Assembly: GCA_017467405.1 (NCBI GenBank)
Contig: JAFTSH010000001.1
Location: 355,542 to 419,541 of the forward strand
Source of the DNA: Clostridia bacterium
GTDB lineage: Bacteria; Bacillota; Clostridia; Oscillospirales; Acutalibacteraceae
Direction of reading: 5' to 3'
DNA length: 64,000 nucleotides
Shown: positions 43,505 to 52,950 of the stretch, in pieces
Numbering within the stretch: the first letter of the stretch is position 1
Layout: the number at the start of each line of letters is the position of its first letter
The notes under the pieces: model-generated
Told to the model about the DNA's origin: nothing
The model's database searches: none
The model's input: only the letters and a program-made list of their open reading frames with translations
Program-made: the position numbers and the translations under genes

Positions 43505-45375
43505 GACAGCACGGCACCTCCTTCCTCCTGCAGATCGAAGAGGTAGTTTTCTGCCTGCTTTCTGAACATCGAGGCGTATTCGCCGTCAAGCTCCATAAGC
43601 TCCTTATGTGCGCCCGACTCGATTATCCTTCCGCCCTTGAGCAGATATACCATATCGGCAACGGTGGCGGAGGAAAGACGGTGCGAAATAAAGACGCTTA
43701 TCTTAGGAGAGCTTCCCCTTTTGCAGAGCGATACGAAGTTTTCGTACATATCGTGCTCGGCAAAGGGATCAAGAGCCGACGAGGGCTCGTCGAGCAGGAG
43801 TATCGAGGATTTTTTGACGAATGCGCGGGATATGCAGACCTTCTGAGCCTCACCGCCCGACAGTATCGCACCGTCGTTGTCAAACTCCTTCGTAAGGATG
43901 GTCTCCTCCTTTTTATCGAGCTGCATTATCCTGTCGTGAACGCCCGACATCTTAAGCGCCTCAATGACCGCCTCGTGTCTGTCACCGTCAACGGTATTTC
44001 CGACCAGCACGTTGTCAGCAACCGACATCGAAAAGACCTTGAAATCCTGGAAGGTGGAGCCGATAAGAGCACGGTACGCCCGAAGCTCGTATTCTCTGAT
44101 ATCCTTTCCGTTGAGAAGGATAACGCCCTCGCTCGGATCGTAAAGACGCATGAGCAGCTTAACGAGCGTAGACTTGCCCGAACCATTGTGACCGACCAGA
44201 GAGACGATCTCGCCGGCGCGCAGAGTGAGACTTACGTTTTCGAGAGCGGGCGCGTCACAGCCGTTATACGTAAAGGAAACGTTTCTTACCTCAAGCGTTT
44301 CGACCATTTCGGGCACGGGATCGCCGGGGCTGTCCTCGGGTATCTTTTCCTTGTATTCCATAAAGGATGATATATTGTCGGCGTAAAGCGCGTTTTCAAA
44401 AATACCGTTGATACTGCCCGACATATTGCGTATCATCCAGGTGGCGCTTACCGCCGCCGAGCAGAGCACTACGAATTCGGGAAGCGTGATGCTCTTGGTG
44501 ACCATGCACAGGAAAAGTCCCAGCAGCCACGAGCCTTCAAAAAGCAGAGGGAAGCATATGATATTGTCAATAAGCGTGTAAACGAAAAGAGGGAACCACT
44601 TTTTTCGGTTGACCTCCTTAATGTTGTCAACGGCGGTGTTGTATTCCTTTCTTAGCACCTTTGATATTCCCGAAAGACGTATCTCCTTGGCGTAATCCGA
44701 AAGATAATATACCCTGTTCACGTAGCCGAAACGGCGCTTGAAGGGAAGAAAGGACATATCGCGGTCGTAGTGGAGCGTCTTTGCGCGTCTGCCTAAGGTG
44801 AGGTTGGAGATCAGCGGCAGGAACATCAGCAGTCCTACCCAGACGTTGATGGTGAACATCGTATAGATAACGTACACCGTCGAAAGGGTCGCGGCGGCAA
44901 AGCAGGACATATCCTCAAGTGCGCTTACCGAGCGTTGGTGCACCTCGTTTGATGCCTTCGTGTATTTGTTGAAAAACTCACTGTCCTCAAAGCAGGAAAT
45001 ATCGACGTTGCAGGCCTTGTCAAACATGGCCTTGTTTAGCTCCCTGACCAGTAGCGTGTTGTTTATCTTATAATACCTCGTCCATCCGTAAATACTGACG
45101 ACGTAGTTCACGAAATAAAGCAGCATCGTGAAGCCGATAAACAGAGTGACGTCCCTGAAGCTCATGTTGAGTGAGCCGGAGCCGAATATGTACTGTGTAA
45201 AAACGATGGTGTCAAACGCCCAGCAGATAAAGTCCATCATATATGACAAAAAGCAGTAGATCACCCTCATTTTTGAAATTTTCCATATCATCGAGATAAG
45301 GTAAATATTTTTCCTGAAGGGATGATCTGTGCGTTTTTTCTTTTCGGGCTTGATAACTTCTTTCTTTTTGCTCAT
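43501..45375 (-). CDS. ABC transporter, fused permease/ATP-binding half-transporter (first of a pair)
   Basis: A 624-residue half-transporter with a Lys-rich N-terminus (MSKKKEVIKPEKKKR), about six membrane helices, then GHNGSGKSTLVKL, LSGGEAQKVCISRAF, ILLLDEPSSALDP and VFISHRLSSAT. All ATPase motifs are intact in both halves of the pair. The two genes overlap, so a heterodimeric exporter is likely. Substrate unknown. A plain ribosome binding site (AAGGAGAATTC) precedes the start. Confidence 0.9.
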   Translation of the reverse strand: MSKKKEVIKPEKKKRTDHPFRKNIYLISMIWKISKMRVIYCFLSYMMDFICWAFDTIVFTQYIFGSGSLNMSFRDVTLFIGFTMLLYFVNYVVSIYGWTRYYKINNTLLVRELNKAMFDKACNVDISCFEDSEFFNKYTKASNEVHQRSVSALEDMSCFAAATLSTVYVIYTMFTINVWVGLLMFLPLISNLTLGRRAKTLHYDRDMSFLPFKRRFGYVNRVYYLSDYAKEIRLSGISKVLRKEYNTAVDNIKEVNRKKWFPLFVYTLIDNIICFPLLFEGSWLLGLFLCMVTKSITLPEFVVLCSAAVSATWMIRNMSGSINGIFENALYADNISSFMEYKEKIPEDSPGDPVPEMVETLEVRNVSFTYNGCDAPALENVSLTLRAGEIVSLVGHNGSGKSTLVKLLMRLYDPSEGVILLNGKDIREYELRAYRALIGSTFQDFKVFSMSVADNVLVGNTVDGDRHEAVIEALKMSGVHDRIMQLDKKEETILTKEFDNDGAILSGGEAQKVCISRAFVKKSSILLLDEPSSALDPFAEHDMYENFVSLCKRGSSPKISVFISHRLSSATVADMVYLLKGGRIIESGAHKELMELDGEYASMFRKQAENYLFDLQEEGGAVLS

Positions 45376-45615
45376 GAATTCTCCTTAAAAAAGCACGGGT
45401 TTTGCGGAAACTGACCGATAACCGCAGCCGAATTCAGGTCGGCGCAATAAAGATAACACATCGGTTACATTCCTGTCAATAAACAAATGGTTGATTAAGC
45501 CGTAAGTATGAGTTTCAACATAAATTTGCAATTTTTACTATTGATAAAAGAACGTATGATGAAAATAATATGAATGCAAACGCACACAAAGCTTACTGAA
45601 AAGGAGTGTAGCGTA
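45376..45615. other. AT-rich divergent intergenic region
   Basis: About 240 bases separate the ABC genes from the spore protein gene. It must hold both promoters; I could not identify a convincing sigma-G box by eye. AAAAGGAGTG lies before the spore protein start. Confidence 0.4.
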
Positions 45616-45804
45616 ATGGCAAACAAGATTGTTGTTCCTGAGGCTAAGGACGCCCTTGAGAGATTCAAGATGGAAGCTGCTAACGAAGTTGGCGTAAACC
45701 TCAAGAAGGGTTATAACGGCGACCTTACTTCCAAGCAGGCCGGTTCGGTCGGCGGACAGATGGTCAAGAAGATGATCCAGTCCTACGAGAACGGCCTTAA
45801 GTAA
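45616..45804 (+). CDS. Small acid-soluble spore protein, alpha/beta type
   Basis: A 62-residue protein with EAKDALERFKMEAANEVGVNLKKGYNGDLTSKQAGSVGGQMVKKMIQ, the full alpha/beta SASP pattern, including the F-K-x-E-x-A-x-E germination protease site and the Q-A-G-S-x-G-G turn. These proteins coat and protect DNA in the spore and feed amino acids at outgrowth. Start ATG 45616, fourteen codons into a longer frame, is chosen from the AAGGAG site. A terminator follows. Confidence 0.93.
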   Translation: MANKIVVPEAKDALERFKMEAANEVGVNLKKGYNGDLTSKQAGSVGGQMVKKMIQSYENGLK

Positions 45805-45823
45805 ATCACCGAGCAAAAAAAAC

Positions 45824-45857
45824 GAAGCGCCGCGCAATAGCACGGCGCTTCAATTTT
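45824..45857. terminator. Terminator between SASP and S1-domain genes
   Basis: GAAGCGCCG / CGGCGCTTC stem followed by AATTTTGTCTTT on the plus strand, and AAAAAAA (T run on minus) on the other side, so it serves both converging genes. Confidence 0.8.
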
Positions 45858-45866
45858 GTCTTTCTT

Positions 45867-46799
45867 TCAAAAGCAGGTGCTTATCCTTTTGGGGCATCCC
45901 GCAGGGGAGTAGTCCCAGGAGTCCATATGACGTCCCGTAAAGAAGTATCGGGGCTTCGATGGCGTATAGTCGGCGTCGAAGGAGTCGATTATGATGAGCT
46001 TAACCTTCATTTTATCGGGCAGTATGCTTTTTATGTAGACGCCCGCGTGCTGACCGGGACGTATTCCCGCTCTCGGCTCGGCAAGCCCCGCGAGGTTGGG
46101 TGCAAGCTCGATAAACGCACCGTATTCCTCCACCGTCCTGATGATGCCCGATACCGTCTCGCCCTGTGCAAAGGTATCGGCGTTTTCCTGCCACGTACCG
46201 AGCAGCTCCTTATGTGTCAGGGTGATCCTGCCGTCAGGTCCGCGCTCCTTTACCACTGCGCGAATGTCGTCACCTACCCTGAAGCGGTCGGACGGGTGAA
46301 ATATCCTCGAGACCGAAATTGAATCGATGGGTATCAGGGATGAAATGCCGCAGCCGATGTCGCAAAAGGCACCGAAGGGCTCAAGATGCGTCACGCGCAC
46401 GTCGATCACGTCGCCGGGCAGCAGATTATCAATGTAGTTCTCAAAGCATATCTCCTGAGCGCGCCGCCTTGAGAGTATCGCAACGGTGCGGTCGTTCTCC
46501 TGCGAGAATCCCGTAACGGTAAAGCAGACCGCCTTGTTGACCCTTGATATGAGGGCAATATCGCGCACGCGCCCCTCGCGGATACCAACCGCGCCCTCTT
46601 CTCTGGGGATTATTCCGCGCATACATCCCAGATCCACCGAAAGCGAATGTCCGCTGTCGCAGAGAACCGCCCTTGCTTCAAGTATTTTTTCTTTCGCGAG
46701 TGCCTCGGCGAGAGCCGTGGGAGACGAAAGTGAAAGTGAGTTGCCCGGTGTTCCGATCAGACGTCCTTCGGGAAAAAACTGTCTCATTCCGGTTATCAT
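45867..46799 (-). CDS. S1 RNA-binding domain protein
   Basis: A 310-residue protein. At least two S1 domains are visible: LPGDVIDVRVTHLEPFGAFCDIGCGISSLIP (about 133-200) and FAQGETVSGIIRTVEEYGAFIELAPNLAGLAEP (about 218-290). The N-terminal third (ILEARAVLCDSGHSLSVDLGCMRGIIPREEG) looks like a third, divergent one. This is shorter than ribosomal protein S1 and lacks the usual first S1 domains; RNA binding is likely, but the role is unknown. It stands alone between terminators. Confidence 0.82.
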   Translation of the reverse strand: MITGMRQFFPEGRLIGTPGNSLSLSSPTALAEALAKEKILEARAVLCDSGHSLSVDLGCMRGIIPREEGAVGIREGRVRDIALISRVNKAVCFTVTGFSQENDRTVAILSRRRAQEICFENYIDNLLPGDVIDVRVTHLEPFGAFCDIGCGISSLIPIDSISVSRIFHPSDRFRVGDDIRAVVKERGPDGRITLTHKELLGTWQENADTFAQGETVSGIIRTVEEYGAFIELAPNLAGLAEPRAGIRPGQHAGVYIKSILPDKMKVKLIIIDSFDADYTPSKPRYFFTGRHMDSWDYSPAGCPKRISTCF

Positions 46800-46920
46800 C
46801 CTATCTGCCGCACAGACGGCATTTTTTTGCTGAGCCGTTCATTTTGCGTTCGGCGTCAGTTAAATATATGCCGCAAAGCAGATCTAAATGCGTCAGAGTC
46901 CCAAAACCTGCCTTCTTCAG

Positions 46921-46951
46921 AAAAAAAGAACGTCCCTTTTACGGAACGTTC
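46921..46951 (-). terminator. Terminator of the D,D-carboxypeptidase gene
   Basis: On the minus strand GAACGTTCC, a six-base loop, GGGACGTTC (near-perfect pairing) and seven T residues. Confidence 0.85.
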
Positions 46952-46968
46952 CCCTGTTATTTGATTTA

Positions 46969-47952
46969 TTAAAGCATATGCATTTCGTAAAAATAGATCA
47001 TATCGGTTACGGTGTGCTTTTTATACTCGGCACCGAGCGAAACGAATATGTATTCCTTGCCGTTGTTGCTTACCGCGTAGGTCACCATACAGTAAAGGGA
47101 TTTTCTGATAAATCCCGTCTTTCCGGCAATTATTCTGATCCTGCCGTCAATGTCGCAGTCCTTGACGGTCGAAAGGGCGTTGCTGGTGCACTTGATGCCC
47201 TCACCGTGGCGGGAGGTGGGCGAGGTGGTGTAGCTGTAGGTAGTCAGTACCTTGCGGCAGAACTCGCTTTCCATTGCGTATTTCATCAACAGAGCCATAT
47301 CGGTAACGGTCGAGATCTGTGAGCTGCTGTGCAGACCGGTGCAGTTTGCGAAAACGGTGTTGTTGAGTCCAAGTTCCGCAGCCTTTCTGTTCATGTGGTC
47401 GACGAAGTCGGCTTCGCTTCCCGCAAGTCCCGCGGCAAGTGCAACGGCGGCGTCGGCTCCCGAGGAAAGAGCGGCGCAGTACATAAGGTCGGTAACGCTC
47501 ATTTTTTCTCCCGCCGCAAGTCCTACGCGGTACGCGTCGCGATCCTGAAGACGGCGTATCTGCGAATAGGTGACCGAGCAGTAGGTGTTGTCCTTGTCCT
47601 CACAAAGCTCGTCCGCAACGAGGAGCGTCATCAGCTTGACTATCGAGGCGGGATATACCGTGTCGTCAATATACTTTCCGTCGACAAGCTCTCCCGTTGA
47701 AGCGTCAAGCAGTCCGCAGTTGCGGCTTTCGATGGGTCTCGGGTCGATATACGAGGAAACCTTTTCGGACGGGGTCTCGTCGGCGGAGCTTTCAAAAAGG
47801 CTTGACGTGGGTGTCTGCGGGACCGAAACCGAGGCCGTCTGAGCCGACGCGTCGGCTCCCGCCGCCGTATCCTTCGTGCAGGCCGATGCTAAAATCAGCA
47901 TCACCGCGCTGAGCAGGACGGCCGTTATTCTGATTTTAACAGGGAATCGCAT
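46969..47952 (-). CDS. D-alanyl-D-alanine carboxypeptidase, peptidase S11 family
   Basis: A 327-residue penicillin-binding protein with lipobox SACT-type start (LILASACTK, Cys25), a Ser/Thr linker, then the catalytic S-x-x-K in YPASIVKLMTLL (Ser/Lys), SSGADAAVALA at the S-x-N position, and the third motif AGKTGFI. The middle motif has Ala where Asn is usual, seen in some Clostridia. It trims the terminal D-Ala of peptidoglycan stem peptides at the cell surface. No C-terminal anchor is visible; the lipid anchors it. It is a single gene ended by its own terminator. Confidence 0.9.
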   Translation of the reverse strand: MRFPVKIRITAVLLSAVMLILASACTKDTAAGADASAQTASVSVPQTPTSSLFESSADETPSEKVSSYIDPRPIESRNCGLLDASTGELVDGKYIDDTVYPASIVKLMTLLVADELCEDKDNTYCSVTYSQIRRLQDRDAYRVGLAAGEKMSVTDLMYCAALSSGADAAVALAAGLAGSEADFVDHMNRKAAELGLNNTVFANCTGLHSSSQISTVTDMALLMKYAMESEFCRKVLTTYSYTTSPTSRHGEGIKCTSNALSTVKDCDIDGRIRIIAGKTGFIRKSLYCMVTYAVSNNGKEYIFVSLGAEYKKHTVTDMIYFYEMHML

Positions 47953-47997
47953 TGCGTACCCTCCGTAAAATGAATTTATGCGGTATATCGGACGCCG

Positions 47998-49155
47998 CTA
48001 TTTTTCGGGCGTAATTATTCGTGCGATGGCGGGGCGCTTGACCTTCAGAGCCCCCTTGGGACAAAATTCCTGACAGCAGAAGCACCTGATACAGGATTTG
48101 CGGTCGATGACGGGCTTTTTATCCTTCATCACGATGGCCTTCGCGGGACATATTCTGAAGCATTCCTCACAGCCGACGCATTCCTTCGGCTTGAGAACGG
48201 GGCGCGGACACAGAGCCTTGCGGTAGATGCTGCCGAGAATCCGTCCTCGCAGTCCCGTTTCACCCGAGTGGAACACGATCGAGTTATGGTCGGCAACGTT
48301 GTTAAAGTCGCTGACGGCGAAATCGTCGAGCGAGCCCGAAATATCAAGCTCCCCGGCCGAAGCGGGGATAAGATTTCGCTCAAAAGCCGCCTCGAGCGTG
48401 GGGACGTCGTCCTTGGTCAGTCCCATAAGCCTTGCCGCGGCAAGGTCGAGCAGGTGAGGCGAGGGTGATGCAAGCAGCGCGCCGAGCTTGCGCGGAGTGC
48501 CCTTCGTCGGACCGTTGCCCTCCATCGCGACGATAGCGTCGCAGACCGAGAGATCGGGCTTGAAGAACTCGTCAAGATCAATTATCATTCTCGCGAAGTC
48601 CTCGTGCTTTGGATATTTGTAATGATATTCAGGTTTGAGAATTCCGGGAACGGCACCGAACATATTTTTCGCGGCGGCCGACATTCCCATCATTCCGTGG
48701 GATTTGAGCTTGCAGAAGTCGATGAGAAAATCCGCGCCGTCGAGATAAGAGGTATAGTAAAATTCCTTGAGAACCGCCGCCTCGGGATATTCGGCTTTTT
48801 TCTCGCCGAAATCGCGATTGAGTACCGCCCCGTGCTTTTCGGCCTCGTGCATTCCCGTAACGTTATAGACACGGCCGACAAAGGCGGAGTTGTAAAGTCC
48901 GCCGGGGGAGTCGCCGATCACTATCTCACCAGCGCCGCGTTCACTGAGAATATCGCAGAGCGCACAGATAACGGTGGGGTGTGTCGTGGCGGCACCTGCC
49001 GCGGGAATTGCCGATACAAGGTTGGCCTTGACGACCGCCCTCATTCCCGGCTTGAATTTTTCGAGTCCGTTTACCGCGTCGATGGCAGACTCAAGAGCCT
49101 TTTTTACTTCATTGGCGTTGTAATCGTCACATCTGACGACAGAAACCTCAGCCAA
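47998..49155 (-). CDS. DUF362 domain protein with two 4Fe-4S clusters
   Basis: A 385-residue protein, read from TTG 49155, which has GGGAGG six bases upstream; the longer frame upstream has no such site. The DUF362 part has VKANLVS, TTHPTVICAL and DFCKLKSHGMMGMSAAAKNMFG. The C-terminus has two clusters, CVGCEECFRICPAKAIV and CIRCFCCQEFCPKGALKV. It is an iron-sulfur protein of unknown reaction, common in anaerobes. No partner gene is adjacent. Confidence 0.87.
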   Translation of the reverse strand: MAEVSVVRCDDYNANEVKKALESAIDAVNGLEKFKPGMRAVVKANLVSAIPAAGAATTHPTVICALCDILSERGAGEIVIGDSPGGLYNSAFVGRVYNVTGMHEAEKHGAVLNRDFGEKKAEYPEAAVLKEFYYTSYLDGADFLIDFCKLKSHGMMGMSAAAKNMFGAVPGILKPEYHYKYPKHEDFARMIIDLDEFFKPDLSVCDAIVAMEGNGPTKGTPRKLGALLASPSPHLLDLAAARLMGLTKDDVPTLEAAFERNLIPASAGELDISGSLDDFAVSDFNNVADHNSIVFHSGETGLRGRILGSIYRKALCPRPVLKPKECVGCEECFRICPAKAIVMKDKKPVIDRKSCIRCFCCQEFCPKGALKVKRPAIARIITPEK

Positions 49156-49342
49156 ACCGACACCTCCCGAAAGCATATCTTTAATAAATATAACATATCC
49201 GTTTACCGTGCGCAAGTAAAAGAAATCCCCATTCGACATATTTTGCCGATAAAATTATATTTTGTCAAATTCGCGGAAAATGTTGAAGTTTATCCTCAAA
49301 GGGTGTATAATTATGCAGCAAAATATTTTCGGAGGTATATTT

Positions 49343-50185
49343 ATGATAGTTGCAAAGATCGATTGGTCCGCAATACTCAACAATCTCATCAACCTTGCAC
49401 AGAGCGTAGGACTTAAGCTTCTGGCGGGAATTCTCGTTCTCGTTGTCGGACTCAAGCTCGTAAAATGGATCGTGAAAAGGCTTGAAAAAAGCAAGGGCTT
49501 TTCAAAGCTTGAGGGAGCTGCCAAGAGCTTTTTGATCAGCCTGATCAAGATAGTGCTCAACGTTCTCGTGCTGGTAACCGCGATGTCTATTTTCGGCATC
49601 CCGATGACCTCCTTCGTCACGATAATTGCCACCGCAGGTGCCGCCGTAGGCCTCGCACTTCAGGGATCTCTTTCCAACTTTGCAGGCGGATTGATGCTGC
49701 TTATCTTCAAGCCCTTCCGCGTAGGTGATTTCATTGAGTCAAACGGTGCAAGCGGAACCGTCACCGATATCTCGATAATCTACACCACCCTGCTCACTCC
49801 CGACAACAAAAAGGTTACCCTCCCGAACGGCAACCTGACCAACTCGGTCGTGGTGAACTATTCCTCCGAGGAGACGAGAAGGGTAGACCTTTCCTTCTCG
49901 GTTGCCTACGATACCGACATCGAAAAGGTCAAGGATATTCTTCTCAAGGCTGCAAAGGGTCACAGCCTCGTGCTTGCAGATCCCGAGCCCTTCTCGCGTC
50001 TTTCCCAGCAGGGCGACAGCGCGCTCGTGTTCGCGCTGCGCGTGTGGACTAAAAACTCGGATTATTGGCAGGTCAACTTTGATCTCAACGAGCAGATCAA
50101 AAAGACCTTCGACGAGCAGGGAATCGTCATCCCGTACCAGCAGATCGACGTTCATATCGCCGGATCCGGGTCGGAGAAAAACTGA
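49343..50185 (+). CDS. Mechanosensitive channel, MscS family
   Basis: A 280-residue channel read from ATG 49343 with CGGAGG seven bases before. Three helices: about 15-40, 65-85 and the pore-lining TM3 near 95-125 (AAVGLALQGSLSNFAGGLMLLIFKPFRVGDFIE). The cytosolic beta-domain follows (GTVTDISIIYTTLLTPDNKKVTLPNGNLTNS) and the C-terminal EQIKKTFDEQGIVIPYQQIDVHI. It relieves turgor under osmotic downshock. Single gene with a strong terminator. Confidence 0.92.
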   Translation: MIVAKIDWSAILNNLINLAQSVGLKLLAGILVLVVGLKLVKWIVKRLEKSKGFSKLEGAAKSFLISLIKIVLNVLVLVTAMSIFGIPMTSFVTIIATAGAAVGLALQGSLSNFAGGLMLLIFKPFRVGDFIESNGASGTVTDISIIYTTLLTPDNKKVTLPNGNLTNSVVVNYSSEETRRVDLSFSVAYDTDIEKVKDILLKAAKGHSLVLADPEPFSRLSQQGDSALVFALRVWTKNSDYWQVNFDLNEQIKKTFDEQGIVIPYQQIDVHIAGSGSEKN

Positions 50186-50199
50186 ATATCATAATAATA

Positions 50200-50235
50200 A
50201 AAACGCTTGCGGTAAACGAATTCCGCAAGCGTTTT
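50200..50235. terminator. Strong bidirectional terminator
   Basis: A 13-bp perfect stem, AAAACGCTTGCGG / CCGCAAGCGTTTT, between the convergent MscS and HAD genes. Confidence 0.9.
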
Positions 50236-50262
50236 GCTGTTTTAATATCCGTGAATTTGCCC

Positions 50263-51030
50263 TTACAGGGTGTCGAGTATATGTCTTTCAATAAATTTTG
50301 CAACACCGTCATCGTCGTTACTGTCGGTAATATGATCTGCCAAAAGCTTTATCTCGTCGATTGCGTTTGCGACTGCAACCGCGTTCCCCGAGACCTTGAA
50401 CATTCCCGCGTCGTTATAGTCGTCACCGAAGGCAATAACGTCGGACGCGTCAATCCCAAGCCTTTCAATCAGTATTTTGAGCGCAGTTTCTTTATCCGAG
50501 TTTTTGGCGGCAAATCTGCGCCAATCCTCACCCGAAAAATTAATAACCGTACAGTCGGGACACTTCTTTACGATCTGCTTTGCCCACTCTTCGTTTTCAA
50601 GCACGGAGGTGATCTTGTAAGCAGGCTTTGAGAAAATCTCAAAATCCGAAAAGGTGAAGGCGGCGCGTCGGTCCTGATCGGTCGGTACGAAATTGCAATA
50701 ATATCCTTCGTCGCATTCGACCGTGATTAACCCCTTGTTATCCGTAAACCGACGGCACATCGCGATAATCGTTTCAACGTCTTCCTTTGACATCGGATTT
50801 CTGTAGATTACTTCACCTCTGACGTTGATGGTAGCACCGCCGTTAGAAATGATAATATCGGGGTTTACCGCTTCGATAAACCGCGTCATTGCGTTTTCGG
50901 CTCTTGCCGTCGCAAAGGCGATCATGATCCCTTTTTCGCGACACCTTTTAAGAACGCTTACGGTGTACGCCGAAAGGCTTTTGTCGCTTTTGAGAAGGGT
51001 ATTGTCAAGGTCGGTTACGATAAGCTTCAT
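50263..51030 (-). CDS. HAD-superfamily hydrolase, Cof type
   Basis: A 255-residue phosphatase. Motif I is LIVTDLDNTLLKSD (nucleophile and acid Asp), and motif IV with GFGDDYNDAGMF-like sequence is VIAFGDDYNDAGMF. The cap is of the Cof/YidA type (class IIB). It dephosphorylates sugar phosphates or small metabolites in the cytoplasm; the substrate is unknown. It lies 65 bases downstream of the ProX-type gene on the same strand. Confidence 0.9.
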   Translation of the reverse strand: MKLIVTDLDNTLLKSDKSLSAYTVSVLKRCREKGIMIAFATARAENAMTRFIEAVNPDIIISNGGATINVRGEVIYRNPMSKEDVETIIAMCRRFTDNKGLITVECDEGYYCNFVPTDQDRRAAFTFSDFEIFSKPAYKITSVLENEEWAKQIVKKCPDCTVINFSGEDWRRFAAKNSDKETALKILIERLGIDASDVIAFGDDYNDAGMFKVSGNAVAVANAIDEIKLLADHITDSNDDDGVAKFIERHILDTL

Positions 51031-51095
51031 ATGTTCTCCGCAGCTTGTTTTTAATAAAACAACAAAATCCGATGACGGTCTGATAAAGTACTGTA

Positions 51096-51644
51096 TTATT
51101 CGGTCAGCGTAAGATCCACGAAATGCGGCTCGTGGCCGAGTGCCGGAATCAGCTTTCCGAAAATATCGGCACTCGAAAGAGCAAGACTCGAGGTGTTTTT
51201 GCAGGGATGAAGGCCGATCTTGTCCTCGTTTTTCAGCTCGCGGTCAATTACCAGCGTAACTCTCTTTTCGGCATCAAACACGAGTCCTGCAAGGCTTGCG
51301 CTTCCCGGCGTGCAGCGGATCAGCCCCTGCATTATTTCGGGCGGCGCAAAGGAAAGCCGCGAGCAACCGAGCTGAGGGGAGAGCAGCTTCGTTTTGAAGG
51401 GCTTGTCGGCAGGCATCATAAGCAGATAAAAATCCGTCTTTTGCGAATTGCACAAAAAGAGATTTTTACAGATCCTCGCGCCGAGCACCCTTCCGATAAC
51501 GTCGCAGTCCTCCATCGTTTCGGCGTCATCGTGGTCGATGCGGTTAAAGCCGATGCCAACCTCGTCCAAAAGGCGGTAAACGCGCTCCTCGACCTCGCTT
51601 CTGACGTCGTCGGGGCGTCCTTTATAAACGCTTGAAACTTCCAT
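51096..51644 (-). CDS. Prolyl-tRNA deacylase, YbaK/ProX (ProXp-ala) type
   Basis: A 182-residue protein of the trans-editing YbaK/INS superfamily: DVIGRVLGARICKNLFLCNSQKTDFYLLMMPADKPFKTKLLSPQL with the catalytic Lys and the GSASLAG-like substrate loop TPGSASLAGLVFD. Family members remove mis-attached Ala from tRNA-Pro. Length and motifs are normal. DUF896 and galE lie upstream on the same strand with short gaps. Confidence 0.88.
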   Translation of the reverse strand: MEVSSVYKGRPDDVRSEVEERVYRLLDEVGIGFNRIDHDDAETMEDCDVIGRVLGARICKNLFLCNSQKTDFYLLMMPADKPFKTKLLSPQLGCSRLSFAPPEIMQGLIRCTPGSASLAGLVFDAEKRVTLVIDRELKNEDKIGLHPCKNTSSLALSSADIFGKLIPALGHEPHFVDLTLTE

Positions 51645-51657
51645 TCGGCCCTCCGTG

Positions 51658-51882
51658 TCAGCTGTTCTTTTTATCGCGCGGATTGTGTTTCAGTTTTTCG
51701 CGTGTCCCGTCGGGACGGAGAATTACTGTGTTGTTGAGCTGACCCGTGAGTGAGGCCTTGAAGGCGGCAACGTACTCGGCGCGAAGCTGAGCCTGCTCCT
51801 TCTTTTCTTCCTCGGTGAGTCCCGTTTCCTTGGAGCGTCTGGCAAGCTCGTTGATGCGGTCTATTTTTTTCTGATCGATCAT
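51658..51882 (-). CDS. DUF896 (YnzC-like) protein
   Basis: A 74-residue protein with the family pattern KIDRINELARRSKETGLTEEEKKEQAQLRAEYVAAF and NTVILRPDGTREKLKHN. It is a small helical hairpin protein of unknown role common in Firmicutes; the Bacillus member is part of the SOS-linked YneB-type region. It starts three bases after galE and 13 bases before the deacylase, so all three may be co-transcribed. Confidence 0.88.
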   Translation of the reverse strand: MIDQKKIDRINELARRSKETGLTEEEKKEQAQLRAEYVAAFKASLTGQLNNTVILRPDGTREKLKHNPRDKKNS

Positions 51883-51885
51883 ATC

Positions 51886-52878
51886 TTATTTTTTGTGCAT
51901 GGATGCAAAGGCGAAGGACGAACGGCACATCTCCTCGATCCCGAGCTCTGCACTCCAGCCCAGCTCCTTTCTTGCTTTTGACGGGTCTGCGTAGCACATA
52001 TCCACGTCACCCGAACGGCGCTCCTCGATCTTGTATGGAATCTTTATCCCATTAGCTTTTTCATATGCGCTTACGATGTCGAGCACCGAGTATCCCGTGC
52101 CGGTGCCGAGGTTGTATACCGCGAGCCCCTTCATGTTTTCAATCGCCTTGACGTGTCCCTTCGCGAGGTCAACGACGTGGATGTAGTCACGCACGCCGGT
52201 GCCGTCGTGGGTACCGTAGTCGTTACCGAAGACGTGAAGGTAGGGGAGCTCGCCCATGGCAACCTTTGCGATGTACGGCATAAGGTTATTTGGGATTCCG
52301 TTGGGATCCTCACCGATAAGTCCGCTTTCGTGTGCTCCGACGGGGTTGAAGTATCTCAGCAGGGTGATGTCCCAGCCGTTGTCTGAGTTGTAAAGATCCT
52401 TGAGAATGTATTCAATAAACAGCTTGGTGCTGCCGTAAGGATTGGTGGCCGAGAGGGGGAAGTCCTCCGTCACGGGAACGCTTTCGGGAGCGCCGTATAC
52501 GGTCGCCGAGGAGCTGAAGACCAGCTTTTTGACGCCGTGCTTCCGCATCACTCTGCAAAGAGTGAGGGTCGAACCGATGTTGTTGTTGTAATACTCAAGC
52601 GGCTTTTCGACCGATTCTCCGACCGCCTTGTAGCCTGCAAAATGTATTACCGCGTCAAAGCTGTTTTCGGAGAATATCTCCTCAAGTGACGCTTCGTCAA
52701 GAAGATCGGTTTCGTAAAAGGTGACCTTCTTTTTTGCGATATCCTCAATCACGCCTGCCGTTTCGCGCTTTGAGTTATAAAGATTGTCGACGATAACTAC
52801 CTTATGTCCCGATGCAAGAAGCTCTACACAGGTGTGCGAGCCGATGAATCCGGTACCGCCGGTAACAAGTATGTTCAT
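51886..52878 (-). CDS. galE: UDP-glucose 4-epimerase GalE
   Basis: A 330-residue SDR enzyme read from ATG 52878 with GGAGGG upstream. NAD loop VTGGTGFIGSHTC, the catalytic S-x-Y-x3-K set as SSSATVYGAPE and NPYGSTKLFIEYI, and the C-terminal sugar-binding part GTGTGYSVLDIV and RRSGDVDMCYADPSKA. It interconverts UDP-glucose and UDP-galactose. It leads the galE-DUF896-deacylase run. Confidence 0.94.
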   Translation of the reverse strand: MNILVTGGTGFIGSHTCVELLASGHKVVIVDNLYNSKRETAGVIEDIAKKKVTFYETDLLDEASLEEIFSENSFDAVIHFAGYKAVGESVEKPLEYYNNNIGSTLTLCRVMRKHGVKKLVFSSSATVYGAPESVPVTEDFPLSATNPYGSTKLFIEYILKDLYNSDNGWDITLLRYFNPVGAHESGLIGEDPNGIPNNLMPYIAKVAMGELPYLHVFGNDYGTHDGTGVRDYIHVVDLAKGHVKAIENMKGLAVYNLGTGTGYSVLDIVSAYEKANGIKIPYKIEERRSGDVDMCYADPSKARKELGWSAELGIEEMCRSSFAFASMHKK

Positions 52879-52950
52879 GAACTCCCTCCGTTGGTGCTGA
52901 AATATGTTAGCCACATGGCATTATACATCAAAAAGCAACCGTTTTCAATA

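Noticed and set aside
41678..45375. ABC pair as a bacteriocin or lantibiotic exporter
   Set aside because: No peptidase C39 domain, no precursor peptide, no modification or immunity gene nearby.
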